From Actinomycetes bacterium (GTDB lineage: Bacteria > Actinomycetota > Coriobacteriia > WRKU01 > WQUG01), in assembly GCA_009785855.1 (NCBI GenBank), contig WQUG01000093.1, positions 1 to 39,026 on the forward strand: a DNA stretch of 39,026 nt. The letters run 5' to 3'. The notes under the pieces are model-generated. The model was given only the letters and a program-made list of their open reading frames with translations. It was not told the origin of the DNA and did not search any database. The position numbers and the translations under genes were made by a program. This document shows, piece after piece, positions 15,619-23,349 of the stretch; positions within the stretch are counted from its first letter, which is position 1; each line of letters starts with the position of its first letter.

Positions 15619-16158
15619 TCAGATCCTCGTTGCGCGCGGCAGATGCTGCACGGTCTCCATCGTCGGATTCTCACGCAAGAGGCGCGAGAGCAGCGGGAAG
15701 ATAAGCACCGCCGCCAGCGTCGTATAGAGCACGATCGGGATCACCTTCGTCACCAGCGCGCCGAAGAAGGCGATCTGTTGGCCCAGTACCAACAAGATGA
15801 TCAAGGAGAAGAGTTCGTAGATGAAGCTGGTGACGGCCAGGACCAGGACCGGCAGGACCCAGCCCTGGGCGAAGATGCGCTCGTAGGCGACCCCGGCAAG
15901 GTAACCGACGACACACATCCCCAGAGCCGCAGCCCCGAAGGGACCCGTGCCCAGAAGATCGAAGAGCAGCCCCGCAGAGAAGCCGACGAAGGCTCCTTCG
16001 ACCGGTCCGTTGACGAGCGCCATGACGATCGTGACGATCACGAGGAAGTTCGGGCGTACCGACAGGATGGCGATGGACGGGCCGATCGCGACCTGCAGGA
16101 TGAGGGCGATACAAAGCGCTGCGATCGCCGAGAGGACTTTGTTGTTCAGGACGAACAT
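15619..16158 (-). CDS. mreD: Rod shape-determining protein MreD
   Basis: The 179-residue hydrophobic protein has five to six predicted membrane segments and conserved MreD features: RPNFLVIVTIVMALVNGPVEGAFVGFSAGLLFDLL near residues 35-70, with the polar Asp-Leu in the helix, then LGMCVVGYLAGV. MreD is the least conserved member of the MreBCD complex and is assigned mainly by position between mreC and mrdA. Its ATG overlaps the mreC stop (TGATG). Confidence 0.92.
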   Translation of the reverse strand: MFVLNNKVLSAIAALCIALILQVAIGPSIAILSVRPNFLVIVTIVMALVNGPVEGAFVGFSAGLLFDLLGTGPFGAAALGMCVVGYLAGVAYERIFAQGWVLPVLVLAVTSFIYELFSLIILLVLGQQIAFFGALVTKVIPIVLYTTLAAVLIFPLLSRLLRENPTMETVQHLPRATRI

Positions 16159-17051
16159 CAGTTGCCACCCGTCGCCTTCGCTGGCGGTAAGGTGGTGATA
16201 TCGGGTGGCGTATCGGTCAGGATGATGACCTTCTCGACCCGCCCGATGTCGTTGGCTGGCTTGACCTGGATCACCTTATAGAGGCTGTTGACCTCTTTGC
16301 TGACTTTCGAGACCTGCCCGACGATGAGCCCTTTCGGGAACACGCCGCCCAGGCCGCTGGTGACCACCGTGTCGCCTGCGGTGACCGTCGCATCCATACT
16401 CACGAAGTTCATCGTCAGCTCCCCGGAGAGCGAGCCACGGACGATGCCCTGTGCCCGGTTCTCCTGGAGAAGCGTGGCCACCCCACTTTCCTGATCGGTG
16501 ATCAGCCGGACCTGAGCATAGTTCGGCCCGACGGAGACGACCTGGCCGAGAAGTCCGTTGGAGGCAAGGACGGGCATCGAGAGCTTGATGCCCTTCGAAC
16601 TTCCCGCGTTGACCACGATGACCTGCTGCCAGGAGCTGGTCGGAAGCCCGATGACATCTGCGATGACGCCCGCGTGGCCGGACGACCGCGCCGACTCGTT
16701 CAGCGCGGCGCTGGCCTGCGCAGAACGGACCTGTTCCTGGAGTTGGACCACCTGGGATCTGAGCGCTGCGTTCTGGTCACGCAGGGTCGTCAGCTCGCTG
16801 CGCGAGACGCCGATATCTCCCAGCCAGGCAGTGAAGCGACGCCAGGGCGTCGTGACCCACTTCCCTGTGCGCCCGACCGGACTGGTCACGGTCTGAAAGG
16901 CGACCCGGGAGCTCTGGATCGGTCCATGGGCGCCCTCGCGCATCGAGACCGTGATGAGCACGATCGAGATCAGCACCAGCAGGATCAGCCAGCCATACGG
17001 CCGGTTCCGCTTTTCAGGAGTAGCTATTTTGAGCGGAGACACGACATCCAT
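16158..17051 (-). CDS. mreC: Rod shape-determining protein MreC
   Basis: The 297-residue bitopic protein has a basic cytoplasmic tail, a transmembrane helix at about residues 20-36, a coiled coil at about 85-112 (heptad-like LTTLRDQNAALRSQVVQLQ), and then a beta-rich extracellular domain with VIVVNAGSSKGIKLSMPVLASNGLLGQV and DTVVTSGLGGVFPKGLIVG, both typical of MreC. It links cytoplasmic MreB filaments to the wall-synthesis enzymes PBP2 and RodA. It starts six bases after mreB and ends overlapping mreD. Confidence 0.95.
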   Translation of the reverse strand: MDVVSPLKIATPEKRNRPYGWLILLVLISIVLITVSMREGAHGPIQSSRVAFQTVTSPVGRTGKWVTTPWRRFTAWLGDIGVSRSELTTLRDQNAALRSQVVQLQEQVRSAQASAALNESARSSGHAGVIADVIGLPTSSWQQVIVVNAGSSKGIKLSMPVLASNGLLGQVVSVGPNYAQVRLITDQESGVATLLQENRAQGIVRGSLSGELTMNFVSMDATVTAGDTVVTSGLGGVFPKGLIVGQVSKVSKEVNSLYKVIQVKPANDIGRVEKVIILTDTPPDITTLPPAKATGGN

Positions 17052-17057
17052 CTCCCG

Positions 17058-18098
17058 CTAGCGAGCGCCCTGCAGGACCTTCTTCAGCACATCGATCTCC
17101 TCAAGCGCCTGGGCAGAGCCGTTCACGACGTTGATCAACGCACTCTCCGATACATAGACCGGCATCTTCGTTTCCTCCTTGAGGCGCTCGTCGAGACCCC
17201 GCAGCAAGGCTCCGCCTCCGGTGAGTACGACGCCGAACTCCATCAGATCGCTGGAGAGTTCCGGGGGAGTCTTCTCGAGCGTGCGCTTCACAGCGTCAAC
17301 GATCGCAGAGGTCGGGCCTTCCAGAGCCTCGCGGACCTCCTCGCTCTCCATCGTGATGGTGACGGGAAGCCCCGAGGTCAGATTGCGCCCCCGGATCTCA
17401 ACGTCGACCTCCTCGTCGAGCGGAAAAGCGCTTCCGATCTCGAACTTGATCTCTTCTGCGGTGCGCTCGCCGATCAGCACGTTATAGGCACGACGCACAT
17501 AGTCGACGATAGCCTCATCGAACTCATCACCCGCGATGCGCAGGCTGGTAGAAACGACGATCCCTCCCAGACTGATGACGGCGATCTCTGTCGTGCCGCC
17601 GCCGATGTCGATCACCATCGAGCCGGTCGGATCCTGGATCGGAAGTCCCGCGCCGATCGCTGCCGCCATGGGCTCCTCGATGAGGAAGGCATGGCGCGCA
17701 CCAGCTGTCATGGTAGCCTCGAAGACCGCGCGTTTCTCCACCTCGGTGACTCCAGAGGGCACACAGACCACCACGCGGGGCTTGGGCTGGAACAGGAACT
17801 TCCGTTCACGGACCTGGTTGATGAAGTAGCGCAGCATGGCCTCGGTCACGTTGAAGTCTGCGATGACGCCGTTCTTGAGCGGCCGGGTCGCGACGATCGA
17901 TCCCGGAGTCCGCCCGATCATGCGCTTCGCTTCCTTGCCGACTGCCAGGACACGCCCCGAATCCTGTTCGATGGCGACGACGGAGGGCTCGACCAACACG
18001 ATGCCCTTTCCGCGGATGGACACGAGAGTGTTCGCAGTACCAAGATCGACGGCGATGTCATTGCCCATCGACTTATAGAACAGATCGCTCAAAGACAC
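17058..18098 (-). CDS. mreB: Rod shape-determining actin homologue MreB
   Basis: The 346-residue protein is full length for MreB. The actin-fold nucleotide motifs are visible: DIAVDLGTANTLV at the N-terminus (phosphate 1), VIDIGGGTTEIAVISLGG (phosphate 2), and GVVLTGGGALLRGLDERL (adenosine). It polymerises under the membrane and guides lateral wall synthesis. It starts with GTG preceded by GAGGAGACCT. A TACTAT sequence at 18144-18139 could be the -10 element of an operon promoter, but no convincing -35 accompanies it. The gene leads mreC-mreD-mrdA-rodA and follows ndk after about 100 bases. Confidence 0.96.
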   Translation of the reverse strand: MSLSDLFYKSMGNDIAVDLGTANTLVSIRGKGIVLVEPSVVAIEQDSGRVLAVGKEAKRMIGRTPGSIVATRPLKNGVIADFNVTEAMLRYFINQVRERKFLFQPKPRVVVCVPSGVTEVEKRAVFEATMTAGARHAFLIEEPMAAAIGAGLPIQDPTGSMVIDIGGGTTEIAVISLGGIVVSTSLRIAGDEFDEAIVDYVRRAYNVLIGERTAEEIKFEIGSAFPLDEEVDVEIRGRNLTSGLPVTITMESEEVREALEGPTSAIVDAVKRTLEKTPPELSSDLMEFGVVLTGGGALLRGLDERLKEETKMPVYVSESALINVVNGSAQALEEIDVLKKVLQGAR

Positions 18099-18198
18099 AC
18101 AGGTCTCCTCTTCCCTTGTTGGCGTTTCGGGTGATTCAATAGTATCGTCGCAGGACCCCGGGGCGCCTGAAGCGTTCTGGAGCTGTTACCACCTGTTG

Positions 18199-18603
18199 TT
18201 ATGAGCCGAAGAAGAGAGCGACCTCCCGGGCAGCGGACTCAACACTGTCCGAGCCATGGATGACGTTCGCATCGGTGATCAGGCCGAAGTCACCCCGTAT
18301 CGTCCCCGGCGCAGCCTCTGCCGGATTCGTCGGACCCATAAGCGTGCGACACTTCCCGACAGCTCCCTCGCCGGACAGGACCATCTTCACGACCGGACCT
18401 GAGGTGATGAACGCGATCAGGTCATCATAGAAGGGCTTGCCTCTGTGCTCCTGATAATTGCCCTCTGCCTGCTCCCGGGTCAGAACGCCCAGCTCCAGGC
18501 GTTCGATACACAGCCCCGCATCCTCAAAGCGGCTGATGATGCGACCGATCTTACCCGCAGCGACCGCATCGGGCTTGATCATGGCGTAGGTTGTTTCCTT
18601 CAT
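18199..18603 (-). CDS. ndk: Nucleoside-diphosphate kinase
   Basis: The 134-residue enzyme transfers phosphate from ATP to nucleoside diphosphates through a phospho-histidine. TYAMIKPDAV at the N-terminus carries Lys10, and NVIHGSDS contains the active-site His116. RTLMGPTNPAEAAPGTIRGDFG is the conserved nucleotide-binding stretch. Length and motifs are ordinary for the family. The ATG has AAAGGATC upstream. It lies upstream of mreB in the same direction, in the ndk-to-RNase E/G neighbourhood common in actinobacteria. Confidence 0.96.
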   Translation of the reverse strand: MKETTYAMIKPDAVAAGKIGRIISRFEDAGLCIERLELGVLTREQAEGNYQEHRGKPFYDDLIAFITSGPVVKMVLSGEGAVGKCRTLMGPTNPAEAAPGTIRGDFGLITDANVIHGSDSVESAAREVALFFGS

Positions 18604-18627
18604 CTGGAACGATCCTTTCGATTCATG

Positions 18628-19920
18628 TCAGTACCCGCCGCTGATCGCGGAGACTTTCCATCCGGTGTTGACCCGCTCGAACGTGATCCTGAAGCCGCTC
18701 TTCGCCCCGGTGCCCGAGCGGACCGACACCTTCGCCGTGCTGGTCAGGGGCCCTGTTTCGAACGAGTCGATCGTATAGTGGGTCGGAAGCGGAAGCGCTG
18801 ACATCTGCCGGTTGATCTCTGAAGCATCATCGGTCCAGTAGGATCCGAAGCTGCCCCCGGTGTTATAGGCGCTGATCAGAGCATCGAGCGTCGTGGTGCG
18901 CGAGGGTATGCCGAAGCCAGTGAGCACCGTGTAGGCGACAGCGCCGCCAAGCACGAGCAGCACCACAACGATGATCAGCAGCGGTCGAAGCCTGCGCAGG
19001 AGGCCCCGGGAGCGCCGGAGCTCCTCCTTGCCCTGCTGGACGATCTCCTTGTCAGTAAGCGCGAAGAAGTTGTCCACCTCATCCAGGTTGCCGATCTGAC
19101 CTGTCGATCCATCCGGCAGGTCTTCAGGATCTGCAGAAGCGCCGTCTGCGGACCCCGGTACCGCAGGATCTCCCGGCATCGGCTGCTGAGCTTGTGTGAC
19201 CGGCTCCTCCCGTTCGATCCCCTGCTCCAACTTCGTCTGACAATCCGCCAGCGCGTCGATGGCCGCCTGACTCAGCGGGTAGTGGCGCATGACCTGTGCT
19301 TCTTCAAGCGCTCGCTTCGCTGCGGCGAGTTCACCTTGCGCATAGGAGGCCATCCCGAGGTTCGCCAGGGCCTTGCCCCGGTTGGTGTAGCCTTCGACGC
19401 CCAGGGCCGCCTGATAGGCCTCGGCTGCAGACTTCGGCTGCCCGAGCGCCATCAGGCAGAGTCCCAGGTTCACCAGAGCGGCCCCCGGGTTCGGATTGCC
19501 CTCGTCAAGGGCTGCGTTCTTGTTCGCCAGCGCCGCCTGCTCGAAGGCCCGCTGTTTGAAGTATACCTGGGCCAGGCCCTGATGACTCCGGTAGTGCTCC
19601 TTCGTCGAGGCCTCGCCCAGGGCCGCCTCGAAATGGGCAAGGGCCTGGCTCAGATCGCCGTGCTTGAGATAGGCGTTGCCGAGACTGTTCTCGACGGCGC
19701 CCCGCTTCTGATAGCTGTCGTCACGCAAGGCCTGCTCGAAGACCACGATGGCGTCATGATAGCGCGCCAGACGCATGAAGCAGTTCCCGGCGCCATGGTA
19801 GGCCATCCCGTTCTCAAGAGGTGTTCCCTTGTCGGCGGCCTCAAGGAAGAGACGCGCCGCCTTCCGGTAGTTCTTCTCGCGATACAGCTGGTTGGCTGCC
19901 TCGTATTTGACTCTGTCCAC
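18628..19920 (-). CDS. Tetratricopeptide-repeat protein with a C-terminal membrane anchor
   Basis: I do not recognise a named family. The 430-residue product has about five to six TPR units at residues 1-220, with recurring A..LG...G....A...F..AL spacing. An acidic, Pro/Gly/Asp-rich linker follows at about 230-275, then a basic segment and a single transmembrane helix at about 311-334. The remaining 95 or so residues would lie outside the cell and look like a small fold (SAYNTGGSFGSYWTDDAS to FERVNTGWKVSAISGGY), similar in feel to NTF2-like or DUF4878-type extracellular domains. That comparison is a guess. It starts with GTG, with GGAAGG seven bases upstream, 14 bases after the EF-G-like gene, so the two are likely cotranscribed. 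TPRs imply a scaffolding role on the cytoplasmic face. Confidence 0.75.
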   Translation of the reverse strand: MDRVKYEAANQLYREKNYRKAARLFLEAADKGTPLENGMAYHGAGNCFMRLARYHDAIVVFEQALRDDSYQKRGAVENSLGNAYLKHGDLSQALAHFEAALGEASTKEHYRSHQGLAQVYFKQRAFEQAALANKNAALDEGNPNPGAALVNLGLCLMALGQPKSAAEAYQAALGVEGYTNRGKALANLGMASYAQGELAAAKRALEEAQVMRHYPLSQAAIDALADCQTKLEQGIEREEPVTQAQQPMPGDPAVPGSADGASADPEDLPDGSTGQIGNLDEVDNFFALTDKEIVQQGKEELRRSRGLLRRLRPLLIIVVVLLVLGGAVAYTVLTGFGIPSRTTTLDALISAYNTGGSFGSYWTDDASEINRQMSALPLPTHYTIDSFETGPLTSTAKVSVRSGTGAKSGFRITFERVNTGWKVSAISGGY

Positions 19921-19934
19921 CGCGCGACCTTCCG

Positions 19935-21995
19935 TTAATCGTGTGCCCGGGAGGCTTCGTAGTCGGCGATCAGTTTCTTCTGCACTTCTGCAGGGACCTG
20001 TTCGTAGCCGGCGACCTCGATGGTATAGACGCCGGTCCCGTGCGAGAGAGAGCGCAGATGGGGCGAGTAGTTCGCGACCTCGGCGTAAGGCGCGACCGCG
20101 TTGATCTCCTGCATACCGGTCGAGGCAGCCCCCATACCAAGGACCCGTCCCCGCAGGCTGCTGATGTCACCCATGACCGTCCCGGCATACTCGTCGGGTA
20201 CCGTGATCGTCAGGTTCGCCATCGGCTCAAGGATGACCGGAGCTGCCTGTTCGGCGGCGGCGCGAAAGCCGATCCGGGCAGCCGTGCGGAAGGCCATCTC
20301 GTTGCTGTCGACCGCGTGGTAGCTGCCGTCATAGACCGCGATCTTCACGTCGACCACCGGGTATCCGGCGATCACCCCCTGCTGCATCGTCTCCTGAACG
20401 CCCTTATCCACCGCGGGTATGAACTGACGCGGGATCCTGCCGCCCACGACCTCGTCGAGGAACTCATAGCCCTCGCCGGGGTTCGGTTCGATTCGCAGCC
20501 AGCAGTCGCCGAACTGTCCGGAACCGCCGCTCTGCTTCTTGTGGCGCCCCTGCGCCTGAGCGGTCTTCCGTACGGTCTCCCGATAGGGGATGCGCAGCTC
20601 ATCGAGCTGCGTCTCTACATGATAGCGGTCGCGCAGGCGTGCGACGATGACATCGACTGCGGTGTCCCCGTAGGTCTTCAGCACCGTCTGGTGGGTCTCC
20701 TCGCTGCGCTCAAGCTCGATCGTGGGGTTCTCGTCAACGATCGCCTTCAGCGCGGTCCCCAGCTTGTCCTCGTCGGCCTTCGTCTTGGCGACGATGGCTA
20801 CCGGATAGAGCGGTTCCGGGAAGGGGATCGGCGCAAGCTCGACCTTTCCGGAGGTCGAGAGGGTGTCAGACGTCAGAACAGAGCTGAGCTTCGGCAGAAC
20901 GATGAGGTCGCCTGGCTGGACCGGGCCGGACAAGGTCTTCGTCTCCTTACCGACCATCATGACCACATGGGCGGCGCGCTCCTTGTTGCCGGTGCGCGAG
21001 TCGATGAACTCATCACCGTCCTTGATGCTGCCCGAGAGTACCTTGACGAAACTCAAGCGCCCCACATAGGGATCGCTCAGGGTCTTGAAGACGAAACCCG
21101 TGAAGCCCGCAGAGGGGGACGGATCGAAGACCGTGCCATCGGCAAGCAGGGGCGCCGGACCCTGATCCGGACGGGGGAAGTAGTCGACGATGGCCTGCAG
21201 GAGGTCATCGATACCGGCCATCTTCGTCACCGATCCCGCGAAGACCGGCACGACCGTTCCTGCCGCGACCGCGGTATCCAGCAGGCGATCCAGCTCTTCG
21301 AGGGTGATCTCCTCCCCCTCCAGATACTTCACCATAAGCTCCTCGTCGGCATCCGCCGTGCTGTCGACCAGAGCGTCACGCGCCTTGGCGGCGCGCTCGA
21401 CCATGTCCTCAGGGATCTCGCAGGGTTTCTCCGGATCCTTATGGTAGAAGGCCTGCTGGCGGATCACGTCGACCACGCCCTCCAGGCCCTCCTCGGCCCC
21501 GATGGGGATCTGGACCGGGACGACGGCCTTTCCATAGCGGGAGCGCAGCGTCGCGAAGGTCGCGGAGAAATCCGCGTGCTCCTTGTCCATGCGGTTGATG
21601 AATATCGCGCGCGGGATGCCCATCTCGGTCGCGATCTGCCAGAGACGGTCGGTCATGACCTGGGGGCCGCCCACCGCATCGACCACGAACAGCGCCATCT
21701 CTGCCGCCTTCATGCCGGCGATCGCATCCCCGATGAAGTCAGCATAGCCCGGGGTATCGATGAGGTTGATCCTGACCCCTTTGTAGGTCAGCGGGGCCAG
21801 CGAGAGGTTGATCGTGAACTTACGCTCGATCTCCTCGCTGTCATAGTCAAGATGGCTCTGTCCGGCGTCGACGTTGCCGAAGCGCGGTGTCACCTTGGTG
21901 TAGTAGAGCAGCGCCTCAGCGAGCGAGGTGGTCCCTGCTCCGCCGTGGCCGACCAGAGCGATGTTCCTGAGTTTCCCAGTTGCGGCGTCCGCCAT
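19935..21995 (-). CDS. Elongation factor G-like translational GTPase (FusA2-type paralogue)
   Basis: The 686-residue protein has the full EF-G domain order: G domain to about residue 270, domain II (about 290-370), domain III, domain IV (GRHKKQSGGSGQFGDCWLRIEP, then KGVQETMQQGVIAGYPVVDVK) and domain V (EPMANLTITVPDEYAGTVMGDISSLRGRVLGM). Canonical EF-G activity is uncertain. The P-loop reads GHGGAGTT at 16-23, so the invariant lysine is a threonine at 22. G3 is DTPGY at 80-84, with Tyr in place of the catalytic His. G4 is NRMD at 134-137 instead of NKxD. DTPGY occurs in EF-G-like paralogues, but the missing lysine is striking. GGGAGG precedes the ATG, and TATACT at 22033-22028 could be a -10 element. 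It does not lie in an rpsL-rpsG-fusA-tuf context, which fits a paralogue rather than the main EF-G. Confidence 0.85.
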   Translation of the reverse strand: MADAATGKLRNIALVGHGGAGTTSLAEALLYYTKVTPRFGNVDAGQSHLDYDSEEIERKFTINLSLAPLTYKGVRINLIDTPGYADFIGDAIAGMKAAEMALFVVDAVGGPQVMTDRLWQIATEMGIPRAIFINRMDKEHADFSATFATLRSRYGKAVVPVQIPIGAEEGLEGVVDVIRQQAFYHKDPEKPCEIPEDMVERAAKARDALVDSTADADEELMVKYLEGEEITLEELDRLLDTAVAAGTVVPVFAGSVTKMAGIDDLLQAIVDYFPRPDQGPAPLLADGTVFDPSPSAGFTGFVFKTLSDPYVGRLSFVKVLSGSIKDGDEFIDSRTGNKERAAHVVMMVGKETKTLSGPVQPGDLIVLPKLSSVLTSDTLSTSGKVELAPIPFPEPLYPVAIVAKTKADEDKLGTALKAIVDENPTIELERSEETHQTVLKTYGDTAVDVIVARLRDRYHVETQLDELRIPYRETVRKTAQAQGRHKKQSGGSGQFGDCWLRIEPNPGEGYEFLDEVVGGRIPRQFIPAVDKGVQETMQQGVIAGYPVVDVKIAVYDGSYHAVDSNEMAFRTAARIGFRAAAEQAAPVILEPMANLTITVPDEYAGTVMGDISSLRGRVLGMGAASTGMQEINAVAPYAEVANYSPHLRSLSHGTGVYTIEVAGYEQVPAEVQKKLIADYEASRAHD

Positions 21996-22127
21996 TATGC
22001 CTCCCGTTCGTCAAACTTACCTTGTCCAGTATAAAACAAGAACACGTTAAACTGGGTCTCTCTCGACAAATTGAGCATGAAAACCGGCAGGCGCCCAATT
22101 CTGCGAAAGATCTCCCGTGGCTTATCG

Positions 22128-22133
22128 TATAAT
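22128..22133 (+). promoter_or_regulatory. -10 element of the tRNA-Arg promoter
   Basis: A consensus TATAAT lies 15 bases upstream of the tRNA 5' end, a good distance for a short-leader tRNA transcript. No good -35 hexamer is visible at 16-18 bases upstream. Confidence 0.55.
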
Positions 22134-22148
22134 GAAACAGCTGAAAGA

Positions 22149-22225
22149 GCCCTCATAGCTCAGATGGATAGAGCGTCTGCCTCCGGAGCAGAAGGCCGCA
22201 GGTTCGAATCCTGTTGAGGGCACCA
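22149..22225 (+). tRNA. tRNA-Arg (anticodon CCG)
   Basis: The 77 bases fold as a standard cloverleaf. GCCCTCA pairs with TGAGGGC as the acceptor stem, with discriminator A and an encoded CCA. The D arm is GCTC...GAGC. The anticodon stem TCTGC/GCAGA encloses the loop CTCCGGA, giving anticodon CCG (codon CGG, arginine). The T arm is GCAGG-TTCGAAT-CCTGT with one G-U pair. The last 20 bases and eight more downstream are repeated at 22333-22360. Confidence 0.95.
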
Positions 22226-22360
22226 AAGCTGCAAGGTCCTGAACGGATTCGAACCGGAAGGTCAAAACGGTCCAGCGGACCGTTTTGGGCCGAGCGCAAG
22301 CGAGGTCTTCGCGGATTGCGAAGCAAGACGCGGAATCCTGTTGAGGGCACCAAAGCTGCA
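22206..22360 (+). repeat. 28-bp direct repeat of the tRNA-Arg 3' end flanking a palindromic insert
   Basis: Bases 22206-22233 (end of the T arm, acceptor 3' strand, CCA and eight following bases) recur exactly at 22333-22360. The 99 bases between include an inverted copy of the T-loop sequence (GGATTCGAACC), a 10-bp perfect hairpin at 22264-22286 and a further GC-rich, partly self-complementary stretch. The pattern looks like att-type duplication by an element inserted into the tRNA 3' end, now reduced to a remnant, or a palindromic repeat with a duplicated target. Confidence 0.7.
22264..22286 (+). terminator. Probable terminator of tRNA-Arg
   Basis: AAAACGGTCC, loop AGC, GGACCGTTTT forms a perfect 10-bp hairpin 38 bases after the tRNA. 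The run of four T is short and lies within the stem, so efficiency is uncertain. It also forms the core of the insert between the two direct repeats. Confidence 0.5.
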
Positions 22361-22398
22361 GACACCATCTTCACCTTGTCCCACACAGAAAGGCTGAT

Positions 22399-23349
22399 TT
22401 GCCTGCCACCCGCGTCATCATAAACCCCAACGCCCAGCACGGCGTCACCTCGCGCCTGATCGACGCGGTCCGCGGACTGTTCGCGGAAACTGACGCCGAG
22501 GTAGTGGTGACCGAAGCACCCCGCCACGCCACCGAGCTTGCCCGCGAAAGCGCCGGGATCTCGCGGGTGATCGCCGTTGGCGGGGACGGGACGATCAGCG
22601 AGGTCATCAACGGACTCATGGGGATCGAGCAGGACGCGCGTCCTGCTCTCGGTATCATCCCGAGCGGATCGGGCAACGACATCGCGCGGCTCTGCGGCAT
22701 CCCCACGGGGCTCTCCCGGGCCTTTCCTGTCCTGCAAAACGGCGTCCCGCGGTCCTTCGATGTCGGGATATGTAACGACCGCTTCTTCTTCAGCAGCTTC
22801 TCGGTCGGGCTGGACGCGCTCGTCGTCGCCAAGACCATCGAATATAAGGAGCGCCCGCACGGTTCAGGGCTGGCCCTCTACGTCCGCGCCCTGCTCTCCA
22901 CCGCTTTCTTCAACCTCCACTCGATCCGGCTGATCATCGCTTACGACGATGAACCCGCCTCAGGGCACGAAGTGATACTGTGCGCGACGACCAACGGCAC
23001 GACCTACGGCGGCGGTATCAGGATCAACCCCTGGGCAGAGCCTGACGACGGTCTGCTGGCGAGCTCTGTGGTGGCTGATATCAAGAAGCTGAAGCTGCTG
23101 ATCGCCCTGCCGCTTCTGGCCATCGCCCGGCAGAAGCTCCTCAGAGAGTATCAGGGGCGCGACTGTCGCACCGTACATATCAGCACGCCTGACAGGGTCC
23201 CGGTCATCGCGCAAGCCGACGGCGAGATATTCTCCGCCGAACGCTTTGAAGTCGGGATCCTGCCAGGAGCGCTGCGGGTGATCGTCCCGGCAGGGCACGG
23301 GGCCGCATCGTGCGATGCGACCCCTGTTCCTCGTGGCTGTCGATCCTAG
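22399..23349 (+). CDS. Diacylglycerol kinase catalytic-domain (YegS/DagK-type) lipid kinase
   Basis: The 316-residue protein matches the DAGK_cat lipid kinase family. RVIINPNAQHG sits at the N-terminus, GGDGT at 61-65 is the ATP-binding signature, and IIPSGSGNDIAR at 86-97 is equally conserved. C-terminal beta-domain residues such as the Asp-Asp-Gly-Leu-Leu segment follow. Members phosphorylate diacylglycerol or related lipids at the inner membrane face to recycle them into phospholipid synthesis; the substrate here is not certain. A TTG start at 22399 is supported by AGAAAGG with good spacing and by the family N-terminus. Its stop codon overlaps the stop of the convergent surface-protein gene by four bases, and no terminator separates them. 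Confidence 0.88.
   Translation: MPATRVIINPNAQHGVTSRLIDAVRGLFAETDAEVVVTEAPRHATELARESAGISRVIAVGGDGTISEVINGLMGIEQDARPALGIIPSGSGNDIARLCGIPTGLSRAFPVLQNGVPRSFDVGICNDRFFFSSFSVGLDALVVAKTIEYKERPHGSGLALYVRALLSTAFFNLHSIRLIIAYDDEPASGHEVILCATTNGTTYGGGIRINPWAEPDDGLLASSVVADIKKLKLLIALPLLAIARQKLLREYQGRDCRTVHISTPDRVPVIAQADGEIFSAERFEVGILPGALRVIVPAGHGAASCDATPVPRGCRS

Noticed and set aside
22028..22033. TATACT upstream of the EF-G-like gene as a promoter
   Set aside because: No -35 hexamer lies at a usable distance, so it is mentioned under the gene but not listed as a promoter.
19941..22034. A 697-codon plus-strand open frame opposite the EF-G-like gene
   Set aside because: It mirrors the codon structure of the real gene in GC-rich DNA. 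The minus-strand protein matches EF-G over its whole length, while the plus-strand one resembles nothing.
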